NCBI RefSeq assembly: GCF_015690345.1
Contig: NZ_JADPUN010000260.1
Coordinates: 93,302-157,301, forward strand
DNA: 64,000 bases
Origin: Plantactinospora alkalitolerans
GTDB taxonomy: Bacteria > Actinomycetota > Actinomycetes > Mycobacteriales > Micromonosporaceae
Direction: 5' to 3'
A model generated the notes under the pieces. That model saw only the letters and a program-made list of their open reading frames with translations, was not told the origin of the DNA and searched no databases. Below, piece after piece: positions 50,938-58,907 of the stretch. The number at the start of each line of letters is the position of its first letter. Positions within the stretch are counted from its first letter, which is position 1. Position numbers and translations under genes: made by a program.

Positions 50938-51948
50938 ATGGCCAATCACGGTAAGCGGGTGCCTGATCACCTGCTGATCAAGATCGAGCAGCGGAACGAC
51001 CCCGTATCGGCGGTCTCCGAGGACGACGCCCGAATCCGCTCGGTCGCCTATCCGACGCTCTTGTGGAGCGCACCGGTCTTCGGCGCCGCCGAGGAGGTGG
51101 ACGGCCGGTGGCGGATCATCCAGCTCAACGCCGACGAGCCGCAGCATGCCCGGGACGGCCTCGCGTCCCACTTCCGAAGGCTGTTCAGCGAGACACCGCA
51201 GACCGTCGAGCACGCGGCCGAGCGGGCGGAGTACGAAGCGGTGTACGAACTGCTCGACTGGGAGGCCGTCGACGAACTCACCGCCAACGACCGCCGCTAC
51301 CGGATCATCCGGGCCCAGCCGTTCATCCGGATGGGTGCGGACGGACCGGAGCCGCCCCGGCCCACCGACCCGGATCCGTACCCGCCGGGCCAGGCCGATC
51401 GGAGCACGTCACAGCTGGATGGGTTCGTCATCGACCCGACCGCGAGTACCGGGCTCACCGACGGACTCGTCCGGATGGAGATGATCTCGACCTCCTACCG
51501 TACGCGGACCGTCCCCGAGGACGTACACGCCGACTCCCGTCGGGTGCTGACGACCCACCCGAACGTGGTGCTGCTGCCGGTCGGCTACACCATCGGGGAG
51601 TACGTCGCCGGCAGCTGGCGGCCCCGATCGTTCGCCACGTACCCCACGCCGCAGGCCGCCCGGGATGCCGGGTCGTTCTCCATCCGGGACATCGCCCTGG
51701 ACGAGAACACCCCGATCGAGGAGTTCACGGCGGCGTACCAGCGCGCCCGCGCGGCGCACCGGCCCCCGCGTACCGACGACTTCGACGTGCAGGGCGTGCC
51801 GTGCCGGGTAACCCGGATCGAGACCTTCGTCCGGGTCGGCCCGGACGGCCCGGAGGGGCCGCGTCCCTCGGACCGGGACTCGCAGCCACCGCCGGCGCGG
51901 CACGTCCACCAACTCCGCGCGCAGGGCCTGATGCCCGACCCGGACTGA
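50938..51948 (+). CDS. DUF5954-like protein
   Basis: A 336-aa cytosolic protein with two related halves, each ending in a segment like RVGPDGPEGPRPSDRDSQPP (first half: RMGADGPEPPRPTDPDPYPP). This Pro/Asp-rich signature I associate with DUF5954, found in Streptomyces and relatives; the function is unknown. No enzyme motif, membrane helix or signal peptide. The repeat of the same element suggests an internal duplication. It ends about 70 bp before the first copy of the 61-bp direct repeat. Confidence 0.72.
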   Translation: MANHGKRVPDHLLIKIEQRNDPVSAVSEDDARIRSVAYPTLLWSAPVFGAAEEVDGRWRIIQLNADEPQHARDGLASHFRRLFSETPQTVEHAAERAEYEAVYELLDWEAVDELTANDRRYRIIRAQPFIRMGADGPEPPRPTDPDPYPPGQADRSTSQLDGFVIDPTASTGLTDGLVRMEMISTSYRTRTVPEDVHADSRRVLTTHPNVVLLPVGYTIGEYVAGSWRPRSFATYPTPQAARDAGSFSIRDIALDENTPIEEFTAAYQRARAAHRPPRTDDFDVQGVPCRVTRIETFVRVGPDGPEGPRPSDRDSQPPPARHVHQLRAQGLMPDPD

Positions 51949-52020
51949 CCCGCCGGTACGTACCACCCACTGATCGATCTCGGGAAGCGGGTGAGCCGGT
52001 TCAGGTACCCGGTCCAGGCT

Positions 52021-52081
52021 GGATCGGGTACGCCGTCAGACCACGTGGGACGTGATGACGCGGGCGCACCCGAGGGATTCG
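52021..52081. repeat. 61-bp direct repeat, copy 1 (remnant of the cpt 3' end)
   Basis: Matches 54057-54117 at 60 of 61 positions. On the minus strand it encodes the last 15 residues of the phosphotransferase gene product and its stop codon, but no intact gene precedes it. Together with copy 2 it flanks the TetR and monooxygenase genes. Confidence 0.85.
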
Positions 52082-52111
52082 TAGCTTCCGGCTGCGCCAA
52101 CCCGGACAGCC

Positions 52112-52747
52112 TTACGGCGTGGGCTGGTACGCGCGGAGGAAGGCCCGGACCCCTTCGACGATGAGCGGACGCACCCGGGTGTCCTCCGCCGCGTTCGCGG
52201 AGCGGAGCCGATTCAGCGCCACCCCGAAGGTCAGGGCGATGAAGTGGTCGGCGGCGAGGCGCGGGTCGGGCGCGTGGAGCAGCCCGGCGCGCGCCAGCTC
52301 GGCGAACCGTTCGGCCATGGCCTCTTCCGGTGCGTTGTCGATCGCGTCCTGCTCCAGGCCCGAGAGGTGGCCGGAGGCGTTCTGGATCAGTCGCTGCAGC
52401 GTGGCGTACTCCGCCGAGCCGAGCATCTCGGTCGATATCCGCATCGAGAACGCGGTCAAGGCGTCCTCTAGCTGGTCGGGTCCGCGCAGCCCGCTGAGCG
52501 TGTCGTCGAGCGTGCGGCGGATCGTGGTGATCAGCGCCTGGCCGGACGTCTGCACGACGGCCCGCAGCAGCGTCTGCTTGTCGCCGAAGTAGTCGTAGAC
52601 GGTCCGCTTCGACACTCCGGCACGCGCGGCGACCGCGTCGACGCTCGACCGGTCGAAGCCGTCGGTGAGGAAGAGCTGCCGGGCCGCTCCGAGGATCGCC
52701 GCCCGCTTCTGCGCGGACCCCTCACGCAGTGCCTTCGCGGTCGACAT
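52112..52747 (-). CDS. TetR-family transcriptional repressor
   Basis: A 211-aa protein from ATG 52747. Residues 15-60 are the TetR helix-turn-helix (GAARQLFLTDGFDRSSVDAVAARAG, shown in part; recognition helix KRTVYDYF). The C-terminal helical ligand domain resembles AefR-like types. It is divergent from an FAD monooxygenase with a 71-bp gap containing a clean palindrome, so it most likely represses that gene and perhaps itself until a substrate-like ligand binds. Both genes sit between 61-bp direct repeats. Confidence 0.93.
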   Translation of the reverse strand: MSTAKALREGSAQKRAAILGAARQLFLTDGFDRSSVDAVAARAGVSKRTVYDYFGDKQTLLRAVVQTSGQALITTIRRTLDDTLSGLRGPDQLEDALTAFSMRISTEMLGSAEYATLQRLIQNASGHLSGLEQDAIDNAPEEAMAERFAELARAGLLHAPDPRLAADHFIALTFGVALNRLRSANAAEDTRVRPLIVEGVRAFLRAYQPTP

Positions 52748-52766
52748 GGCCCCGATCTTATCGGAG

Positions 52767-52784
52767 CTACACTGCACGGTGTAG
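52767..52784. promoter_or_regulatory. TetR operator candidate
   Basis: CTACAC-TGCACG-GTGTAG, a perfect 6-bp dyad with 6-bp spacer; overlapping TACACT/AGTGTA arms extend the symmetry to 52788. It lies centrally between the divergent TetR and monooxygenase starts. Confidence 0.75.
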
Positions 52785-52818
52785 TGTAGTTCTGGATATC
52801 GACGAGAGGCGCTCATCA

Positions 52819-54006
52819 ATGAAGATCCTGATCTCCGGTGCGAGCATCGCGGGGCCGACGCTCGCGTACTGGCTGCACCGGTACGGCTTCGACGTCACGG
52901 TGGTGGAGAAGGCCCCTGCCATTCGTAGTGGGGGCTACCCGATCGACATCCGGGGCAGCGCGCTCGGTGTCCTGGACCGGATGAACGTCCTGCCGGCGGT
53001 ACGGGCCGGACACATCAACACGCACCGTCTCACCTTCGTCGGCCCGGACGGCCGGCGGGTCGGCTCGCTGCGGCCGGAGGCGGTCACCGGCGGGGTACTG
53101 GATCGTGATCTGGAGGTCCCCCGAGGCCACCTGACCTCGGTCCTCTACGACTCGGTACGCGACGACGTGGAGTTTCTGTTCGCGGACTCGATGGCGGCGC
53201 TGCGGACGCACGAGAGCGGCGTCGAGGTGACCTTCACCGGCGGTGCGCGCCGCGAGTTCGACCTGGTGATCGGGGCGGACGGGCTGCACTCGCGTACCCG
53301 GCGACTCGCGTTCGGCCCGGAGGAACCGTTCGCCCGCTACCTCGGGTACTGCTTCGCCGGGTTCACCATCCCGAACGACCTCGGCCTGGCGCACGAGGGC
53401 ATCACCTACACCGCTCCCGGGCGAATGGCCGCACTGTACGCACCCGGCTGCACCGAGACGCTGCACGGTTTTCTGGCCACCGCCCGCCCGCAACCCCCGA
53501 GCGCGGAACTCGGCGACGCCGATGCTCAGCGCGACCTGATGACCCGGGTGTTCGGCGACGATGGATGGGAGGTGCCACGGCTACTCGACGGCATGCACGC
53601 GGCCGACGACGTGTTCTTCGACGTCGTCAGCCAGATCCACATGCCGACGTGGTCGCGCGGACGTGTCGCGCTGGCCGGCGACGCCGCGCACGCGCCGTCG
53701 TTCCTGTCGGGTCAGGGCACCAGCATCGCGCTGGTCGGCGCCTACGTCCTCGCGGGCGAGTTGGCCACTCGCGCCGATCACGCCGACGCCTTCGCCGCGT
53801 ACGAACAGCTCACCCGGCCCTTCGTGAAGGTCAACCAGGCTCTGGCCGACGGCGGTGGCAGCATCCTCGCGCCGACCACGGCCGCCGGGCTGTGGCTGCG
53901 GAACCAGGCCCTCCGGATCGCGCCGTTGCTGACCAGGACCGGGCTGCTGGGCCGAGCCGGCCGGCGGGCCGCCACGGCCCTCGCCCTGCCGTCGTACGCC
54001 GACTGA
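52819..54006 (+). CDS. FAD-dependent monooxygenase
   Basis: A 395-aa class A flavoprotein from ATG 52819. An N-terminal FAD fold (ISGASIAGPTLAYWLHRYG, then VVEKAP) is followed by the DG motif region (VIGADGLHSRTRR) and the GD motif (ALAGDAAHAPSFLSGQGTS). It matches aromatic hydroxylase/TetX-like monooxygenases that use NAD(P)H and oxygen to hydroxylate or inactivate aromatic compounds. TetR control and placement beside a phosphotransferase resistance-like gene suggest detoxification of an antibiotic or aromatic compound. Substrate unknown. Confidence 0.92.
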   Translation: MKILISGASIAGPTLAYWLHRYGFDVTVVEKAPAIRSGGYPIDIRGSALGVLDRMNVLPAVRAGHINTHRLTFVGPDGRRVGSLRPEAVTGGVLDRDLEVPRGHLTSVLYDSVRDDVEFLFADSMAALRTHESGVEVTFTGGARREFDLVIGADGLHSRTRRLAFGPEEPFARYLGYCFAGFTIPNDLGLAHEGITYTAPGRMAALYAPGCTETLHGFLATARPQPPSAELGDADAQRDLMTRVFGDDGWEVPRLLDGMHAADDVFFDVVSQIHMPTWSRGRVALAGDAAHAPSFLSGQGTSIALVGAYVLAGELATRADHADAFAAYEQLTRPFVKVNQALADGGGSILAPTTAAGLWLRNQALRIAPLLTRTGLLGRAGRRAATALALPSYAD

Positions 54007-54056
54007 CTCAGCCGAGGGAGGGCCCCGCCCACCGCGCGAGGCGGCAGGTCGATCGC

Positions 54057-54117
54057 GGATCGGGTACGCCGTCAGACCACGTGGGACATGATGACGCGGG
54101 CGCACCCGAGGGATTCG
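54057..54117. repeat. 61-bp direct repeat, copy 2 (in the cpt 3' end)
   Basis: Covers the last 46 bp of the phosphotransferase gene plus 15 bp beyond its stop. One mismatch to copy 1, which lies 2036 bp upstream. Confidence 0.85.
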
Positions 54118-54605
54118 GTGAGGCTGGTATCGACCTCGACGTCATAGCGGACACCCTCGTGCACGATCTCGGCCTGCGACACCGCCATTCCGATCACGCG
54201 GTCGCCTCTGGCGATCTCCCGGCCCGCCGCGACGTCCGGGGCGCAGCGCACCCCGACCCACAGCACCTCGAGATCCGCCAGGTACTCACGGGTGCGCTCC
54301 TGGGAAGCGGCACCGCCGAGAAAAACCTCGTCCAGGACGATGCGTGCCCCGGCGCGCGCCATCGCCGCGATGCCGACCATCCAGGCGTGCTGCACCTGGA
54401 GGAACTCCTCGCCGACGATGACCTCGCCCCGCGGACCGAAGGTCAGCCCGCTGGGGGAGCCCATCATGGCTGCCGGCAGCCGGTCGATCAGGTCGTCCAC
54501 ACCGAAGCTGATCCAGGGCTGCGGCAGTACGTACTTGAGGCACCGGACGATCGCCGACTTGCCCGAGCTGGAGCCGCCGTTGAGCACGATGACCTGTGTC
54601 GTCAC
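54072..54605 (-). CDS. cpt: chloramphenicol phosphotransferase-like kinase
   Basis: A 177-aa protein from GTG 54605, giving [17 protein letters not shown]. The Walker A loop is GGSSSGKS (residues 10-17) and FGVDDL places Asp37 where Streptomyces venezuelae CPT has its catalytic Asp37. Long identical runs such as [17 protein letters not shown]-like [16 protein letters not shown] and [14 protein letters not shown] match CPT as I recall it, and the length (178 aa) is the same. CPT inactivates chloramphenicol by phosphorylating its primary hydroxyl with ATP. Whether this protein does so, or phosphorylates another compound, is untested. Confidence 0.9.
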   Translation of the reverse strand: MTTQVIVLNGGSSSGKSAIVRCLKYVLPQPWISFGVDDLIDRLPAAMMGSPSGLTFGPRGEVIVGEEFLQVQHAWMVGIAAMARAGARIVLDEVFLGGAASQERTREYLADLEVLWVGVRCAPDVAAGREIARGDRVIGMAVSQAEIVHEGVRYDVEVDTSLTESLGCARVIMSHVV

Positions 54606-54684
54606 TCGACTGGTCCGCCTTTCGGGAAGCGTTGGTCGGCTGTGGTCGACCTCGATCCCTCGAAGGTCGTTCCCCCCGGTCACC

Positions 54685-56232
54685 TCACGACTCGAGCCTC
54701 GGGAAGACCGGCCCCGCCTTGCCGACCTTACGGCCAGCCAGTTCGGTCAGCGAGCCGAAGTCTGCGGTCGGGTCCTCGCCGACCGCGTCGAGCAGCCGGC
54801 CGCTGCCGGCGGGGATGTACGGCCGCAGCAATATCGCGATGCGTCGTACGGCGTCCATGCCGCAGTACAGGACGGTGTCCAGCGTACGGGCCGCGTCGTC
54901 GTCTCCGGCGTCGGCCGCCTTCGCCAGGTGCCAGGGCGCCCGCTCGCCGACGTAGGCGTTGCTGCGCCGGACCAGCTCGGCGATGCGGGCCAGCGCCTCT
55001 CGATGGTCGAACCGGTCCATCGCGGCCACACTGTCGCGGACGGCGTCGGCTGTCCGGGACTCGAGGTCGGCCTCGAGGGCGCCGGCCTCGCCCCGCGTCG
55101 GGACCACTCCGCCCCGATACCGCTCCACCATCGACGTCAGCCGGCTGACGAGATTGCCGACGCCGTTGGCGAGATCGTTGTTGTATCGGGCGACCAGGCG
55201 CTCCTCGGCATAGTCGCCATCCCCGAACGGGGAGAACTCGGCCAGCAGGTAGTACCGGACGGCATCCTGTCCGAAGGTGCCGACCAACTCCTCCGGGTCG
55301 GTCGCGTTGCCGAGAGACTTGCTCAGTTTCTGTCCGGCGCTGGTGATGTAGCCGTGCACCATCACGTCGGTCGGCAACGGCAGCTCGGCCGCGAGCAGCA
55401 TGGCCGGCCAGTAGACGGCGTGGAAGCGCAGCACACCCTTGCCCAGGACGTGGATGCGACGCTCGGCGCCAGTCCAGTAGCGGTGGTAGCCCGTGTCGTC
55501 ATGGAGCCAGTCGAACGTGTTGATGTAGTTGGTGAGCGCGTCGATCCAGACGTACATGACCTGACTCGGATCACCGGGAACCGGGATGCCCCAGCCGCGC
55601 GCCCGGGTGGCCGACCGGGAGATGCTGATGTCAGCCAGGCCACTGCGGATGAAGCTGAGCGTCTCGTTGCGCCGGCTCTGCGGGTGGACCTGGAGTAGAC
55701 CCGACTCGATGGCCTCGGCGAGTTGGTCCCCGTAGCGGGACAGTCGGAAGAAGTAGTTGCGCTCGCTCACTGGCTCCGGCTCGACGAGGTGCTCGGGACA
55801 CTTCCCGTCGACGAGGTCGGACGGCTCGTAGAACTGCTCGCAGCCGACGCAGTACAGGCCGGCGTAGTCCTTGGGATAGATGTCGTCGTTGGCATCGAGT
55901 CGGCGCCAGATCTCCGCCGCCCCGGCCAGGTGGAGCGGGTCGATGCTGGTGCGGATGAACGCGGTCGTCACGACGCCGAGGGAGGCCAACAGTTCCCCGA
56001 AATAGCTCACGTTGCGGTCGACCAGAGCCTGCGTGGTCATGCCGGCCTTCTCGGCGGCCAGCACGTTCTTCAGGCTGTTCTCGTCCGAGCCGGTGAGGAA
56101 GTAGACCTCGTGGCCCGTTCTGGTGAGATGCCGGGAGATCGAGTCTGCCTGGACGTACTCGAACGCGTGCCCGAGATGCGGACGCGCGTTCACGTAGGGG
56201 ATCGTGGTGGAAACATAGGCGGTGGCTGGCAT
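54685..56232 (-). CDS. metG: methionyl-tRNA synthetase
   Basis: A 515-aa class I synthetase from ATG 56232. HLGH is at residues 19-22 in [14 protein letters not shown] single zinc knuckle ([14 protein letters not shown], then CPEHLVEPE) precedes the catalytic core WIDALTNYI, and the second signature is KLSKSLGN (about 301) instead of KMSKS. There is no C-terminal tRNA-binding domain. It charges tRNA-Met. Its place beside antibiotic-type genes, rather than the usual rRNA-processing neighbours, leaves open that it is a second, possibly inhibitor-tolerant copy. No T-box-like leader is visible. Confidence 0.95.
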   Translation of the reverse strand: MPATAYVSTTIPYVNARPHLGHAFEYVQADSISRHLTRTGHEVYFLTGSDENSLKNVLAAEKAGMTTQALVDRNVSYFGELLASLGVVTTAFIRTSIDPLHLAGAAEIWRRLDANDDIYPKDYAGLYCVGCEQFYEPSDLVDGKCPEHLVEPEPVSERNYFFRLSRYGDQLAEAIESGLLQVHPQSRRNETLSFIRSGLADISISRSATRARGWGIPVPGDPSQVMYVWIDALTNYINTFDWLHDDTGYHRYWTGAERRIHVLGKGVLRFHAVYWPAMLLAAELPLPTDVMVHGYITSAGQKLSKSLGNATDPEELVGTFGQDAVRYYLLAEFSPFGDGDYAEERLVARYNNDLANGVGNLVSRLTSMVERYRGGVVPTRGEAGALEADLESRTADAVRDSVAAMDRFDHREALARIAELVRRSNAYVGERAPWHLAKAADAGDDDAARTLDTVLYCGMDAVRRIAILLRPYIPAGSGRLLDAVGEDPTADFGSLTELAGRKVGKAGPVFPRLES

Positions 56233-56313
56233 GATCCCTCTTCGCGGCCGTCGGCGGCATGACACCTCGCGGCCAGTTGGCTGAGGGCGCGATGTGTGGG
56301 CTGCAGTCTACGT

Positions 56314-56359
56314 AATTCCGGCTCGCCGGTCGGACTAATTCCGGCTCGTCGGTCGGACC
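56314..56359. repeat. 23-bp tandem repeat upstream of metG
   Basis: Two adjoining copies starting AATTCCGGCTCG (56314-56336 and 56337-56359), differing at two positions, about 80-125 bp upstream of the synthetase start. Confidence 0.75.
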
Positions 56360-56454
56360 GGATCACGGCCCGCCATAACGCCACGAATCGTGTTGACAGG
56401 AGGGCCCGGCTCGGCCATGTCACCATGGCCGAGCCGGATGAACCGCGCCCGTCG

Positions 56455-57105
56455 TCACAGCACGGTGCGCCAGTAGGTCCAGAACGCCTCGCCGACCAAC
56501 AGGGTCAGGATGAGCAGCCACGCCACGGGAATCGCCGTGTGTAGCCGGGTGATCGCGGTGACCGTCGGCCGCCAGGAAGCCGGCAGGCGAAGGTGGCCCC
56601 GGTCGAGGTTGTACAGCGTGGTGTAGCTGAACACGATGATCGTGACCACCCACACCACCATGCAGTACGGGCACAACGCGCCGATCCGGTAGACGCTCTG
56701 CACGAAGAGCCAGTGCACCATCCCGATCCCGAACACCGTGCCGGCCTGCATGCCGAGCCACCACCAGCGGGACAGTCGGATCCCACCGAGCACGGCGACG
56801 CCGGTCGCGACCACCAGCGGGAACACGGCCACGCCGAGCAATGGGTTGGGGAAACCGAGGACCTCGGCCTGCCAGGTGTTCATGACCGACCCGCAGGACA
56901 GGATCGGGTTGATCGAGCAACTGGGCGTGTAGCCGGGGTCGCGCAGCAGCGCGATCTTCTCCACGATCAGGACGAACGCGGAGCCACCGCCGAGAAGCCC
57001 GCCGATGGTCAGGACCCAGCCGGCCAGCCGGTCGCTGATCGCGCTCGCCTCATCCGGACCTGTGTCGTCGACAGCGTCGGGTCGGGTGACTGTAGTGCTG
57101 AACAC
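56455..57105 (-). CDS. VKOR-type membrane oxidase
   Basis: A 216-aa protein with about five membrane helices and the four redox cysteines of bacterial vitamin K epoxide reductase homologues: Cys63 and Cys71 (PSCSINPILSCGSV) and the CPYC pair Cys145/Cys148 next to the quinone site. It passes electrons from a thiol oxidase to quinone. It follows the DsbA-like gene by 12 nt, so the two form a disulfide-forming pair, as in other actinobacteria that replace DsbB by VKOR. It could supply oxidising power for the many Cys-containing secreted proteins here. Confidence 0.95.
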   Translation of the reverse strand: MFSTTVTRPDAVDDTGPDEASAISDRLAGWVLTIGGLLGGGSAFVLIVEKIALLRDPGYTPSCSINPILSCGSVMNTWQAEVLGFPNPLLGVAVFPLVVATGVAVLGGIRLSRWWWLGMQAGTVFGIGMVHWLFVQSVYRIGALCPYCMVVWVVTIIVFSYTTLYNLDRGHLRLPASWRPTVTAITRLHTAIPVAWLLILTLLVGEAFWTYWRTVL

Positions 57106-57117
57106 GGTGGCATCCTC

Positions 57118-57960
57118 CTACCGCGCCAAGGCTGCATCGATGGTCCTCTTGAGCGCCTCATACGTCGGGTCCTGCTCGTACCGCACGCCGTTGACGAAGA
57201 ACGTGGGCGTGCCTCGCACCCCGATCCGCTGACCGTCCTCGGCGTCCGACCGGACCCGCGCGTCCACCTCCGGGCTGGCGATGTCGGCGCGGAACTTCTC
57301 CACGTCCAGGCCCAGCTCGCCGGCGTACCCGACGAGCGTTTCCACCTGAGACTGTTCCCTGTGGCTCCACGCGGTCTGGTTGTCGAAGAGCTTGACGTAC
57401 ATCTGCTCGAACCCGCCCTGTCGCGAGGCCGCCTCCGCCGCGTGGGCCGCGTTGAGCGCGTTCGGATGGCTCGCGATCGGGAAGTACCGGATCACGTAGG
57501 TGATCCGGTCCCCGTACTCGTCGCGCAGCCGCTCCACTCCCGGGTACGCCGCGCCGCACGCCTCGCACTCGAAGTCCAGGAACTCCACGACCGTGACCTT
57601 GCCGTCTGCCGCGGTGGAGAGCCGGTGGCTGTCCGGCCGGACCACCGTCTGCGCTGCCTCGCTCGCCGGAACGTCCTCGCTGCCGGCGCGGTCGACCACC
57701 AGGGCGACGGCCAGCACGGCAAGCGCGACCGCGCCAAGGCTGAGCGTCACCTTCAGGTTGGTGCCCATCCCGCCGCGCCGCGCCCGGCGCACCGCCTTTC
57801 CGGCCGCCCTCACCCGCACGCTTGCCGGACCGTCGGACCCTGGACCGTCGGACCCTGGACCGTCGGACCCTGGACTGCCGGACCCTGGACTGACGGATCC
57901 AGGCGCTCTGCGCCGCTTGCTTGCCGAACTACGGTTCGCTCTCGTCTTGTGTGGTGGCAC
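57118..57960 (-). CDS. membrane-anchored DsbA-like thiol oxidoreductase
   Basis: A 280-aa protein from GTG 57960 (GAGAGG upstream). The cytosolic N-terminus (about 1-65) is a Gly/Ser/Pro/Asp repeat followed by a basic patch. Residues 70-90 are a membrane anchor. A DsbA/thioredoxin domain has CEAC (Cys132/Cys135) in FLDFECEACGAAYPG and the cis-Pro loop RGTPTFFVNGV. It should oxidise cysteines in exported proteins and be re-oxidised by the adjoining VKOR. The charged repeat before the anchor is unusual and may be a flexible tether. Confidence 0.93.
   Translation of the reverse strand: MPPHKTRANRSSASKRRRAPGSVSPGSGSPGSDGPGSDGPGSDGPASVRVRAAGKAVRRARRGGMGTNLKVTLSLGAVALAVLAVALVVDRAGSEDVPASEAAQTVVRPDSHRLSTAADGKVTVVEFLDFECEACGAAYPGVERLRDEYGDRITYVIRYFPIASHPNALNAAHAAEAASRQGGFEQMYVKLFDNQTAWSHREQSQVETLVGYAGELGLDVEKFRADIASPEVDARVRSDAEDGQRIGVRGTPTFFVNGVRYEQDPTYEALKRTIDAALAR
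57829..57903. repeat. 15-bp tandem repeat coding GSDGP units
   Basis: Five copies of ACCGTCGGACCCTGG (three exact, two diverged) in the 5' part of the DsbA-like gene. A multiple of three, so copy number can change without frameshift. Confidence 0.85.
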
Positions 57961-58199
57961 GGTCAGTGCCTCTCTTTCCAATAGATCAGGTCTGGCTGAA
58001 GTGTTCGCGCGATACGGACACCGGCGAGCGATCAGGCCGGCGTGGAGACGTGACCTCAGCAGGCGAGTCGAAACTCGATGCTTCTGCACCGGCGGGGTCA
58101 CCGAGTGTGGGTGGCAGGCGGAAGCCATCGAGGGCGGGGCGACGACGTGAGGCCGGCCGCGCAGGGGACGGCTACCGCGAGAAGGAGGTCACGCCGCGC

Positions 58200-58613
58200 C
58201 TATATGCGCAGCACGTCAATCCGTATCGGACGAGCCGACGGTGGCCGCACACCGGGACTGCCCGTCCCGGCCCACCAGAAGGACGCGTGCACCAACAGCG
58301 GCCGGCGCACCGCGCCGGCAACGGCCAGCCCGGCCAGCGCCACGACCACGAAGAGGCACGCACCTGTGACGCCTTCGGCCGGATCGTGTCCGCCATGCGG
58401 CGCGCCGCGGTCCGCGTCCGCCATCAGCGCTCCCGGCAGCGACGCCTGCAAGAGCACGTTGGGGCAGGCGGCGTGCCCCGCCATCGACACCGGCGCGTAC
58501 GGTCCGTCACCGCACGACGTGCCGCCGAACAGTGCGACGGCGAACAACGCCCCGACGACCGTGAGCCAGCGCAGCAGCAGCACCGAAGGCGCTCGGCTGG
58601 CCGGGACAGTCAC
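58200..58613 (-). CDS. small integral membrane protein, unknown function
   Basis: A 137-aa protein read from GTG 58613 (GGAGG lies unusually close, so an inner GTG may be the true start). Two hydrophobic helices (about 15-35 and 85-105) flank a loop with His, Cys, Asp and Gly (MAGHAACPN, PHGGHDP), which might bind a metal. It is upstream of the DsbA gene on the same strand with a 239-bp gap. I do not recognise the family; DUF6153/DUF2946-type small membrane proteins look similar. Confidence 0.55.
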   Translation of the reverse strand: MTVPASRAPSVLLLRWLTVVGALFAVALFGGTSCGDGPYAPVSMAGHAACPNVLLQASLPGALMADADRGAPHGGHDPAEGVTGACLFVVVALAGLAVAGAVRRPLLVHASFWWAGTGSPGVRPPSARPIRIDVLRI

Positions 58614-58907
58614 CCCTCCAGGGTACGCGAAACAAATTTCGGACAGGGCATTAGCGAGCCGACGTGGCCGGCCGGGCGGTGGTGGCGATGCCGAGGCGGA
58701 CCAACTGGGTGGCGACGGGCCTGACCTTCACTCCTGGCGTCCGGCGCACCGACGGCGGTCGACAGATCATGCGCGTTCGGCGCGAGGCGGTGGCATGATG
58801 GATCGAAGTAGATGAATGAGTAGCGGTGGGCTGTCGGGTCGCGGCGGCGTCCAGCCGGACGAGCCGGACCGGTAGCCGTCACACCCGGCGTCCGAGGAGC
58901 CACCATC

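Noticed and set aside
56233..56454. T-box riboswitch ahead of metG
   Set aside because: No antiterminator box or specifier-loop pattern visible; only a 23-bp tandem repeat.
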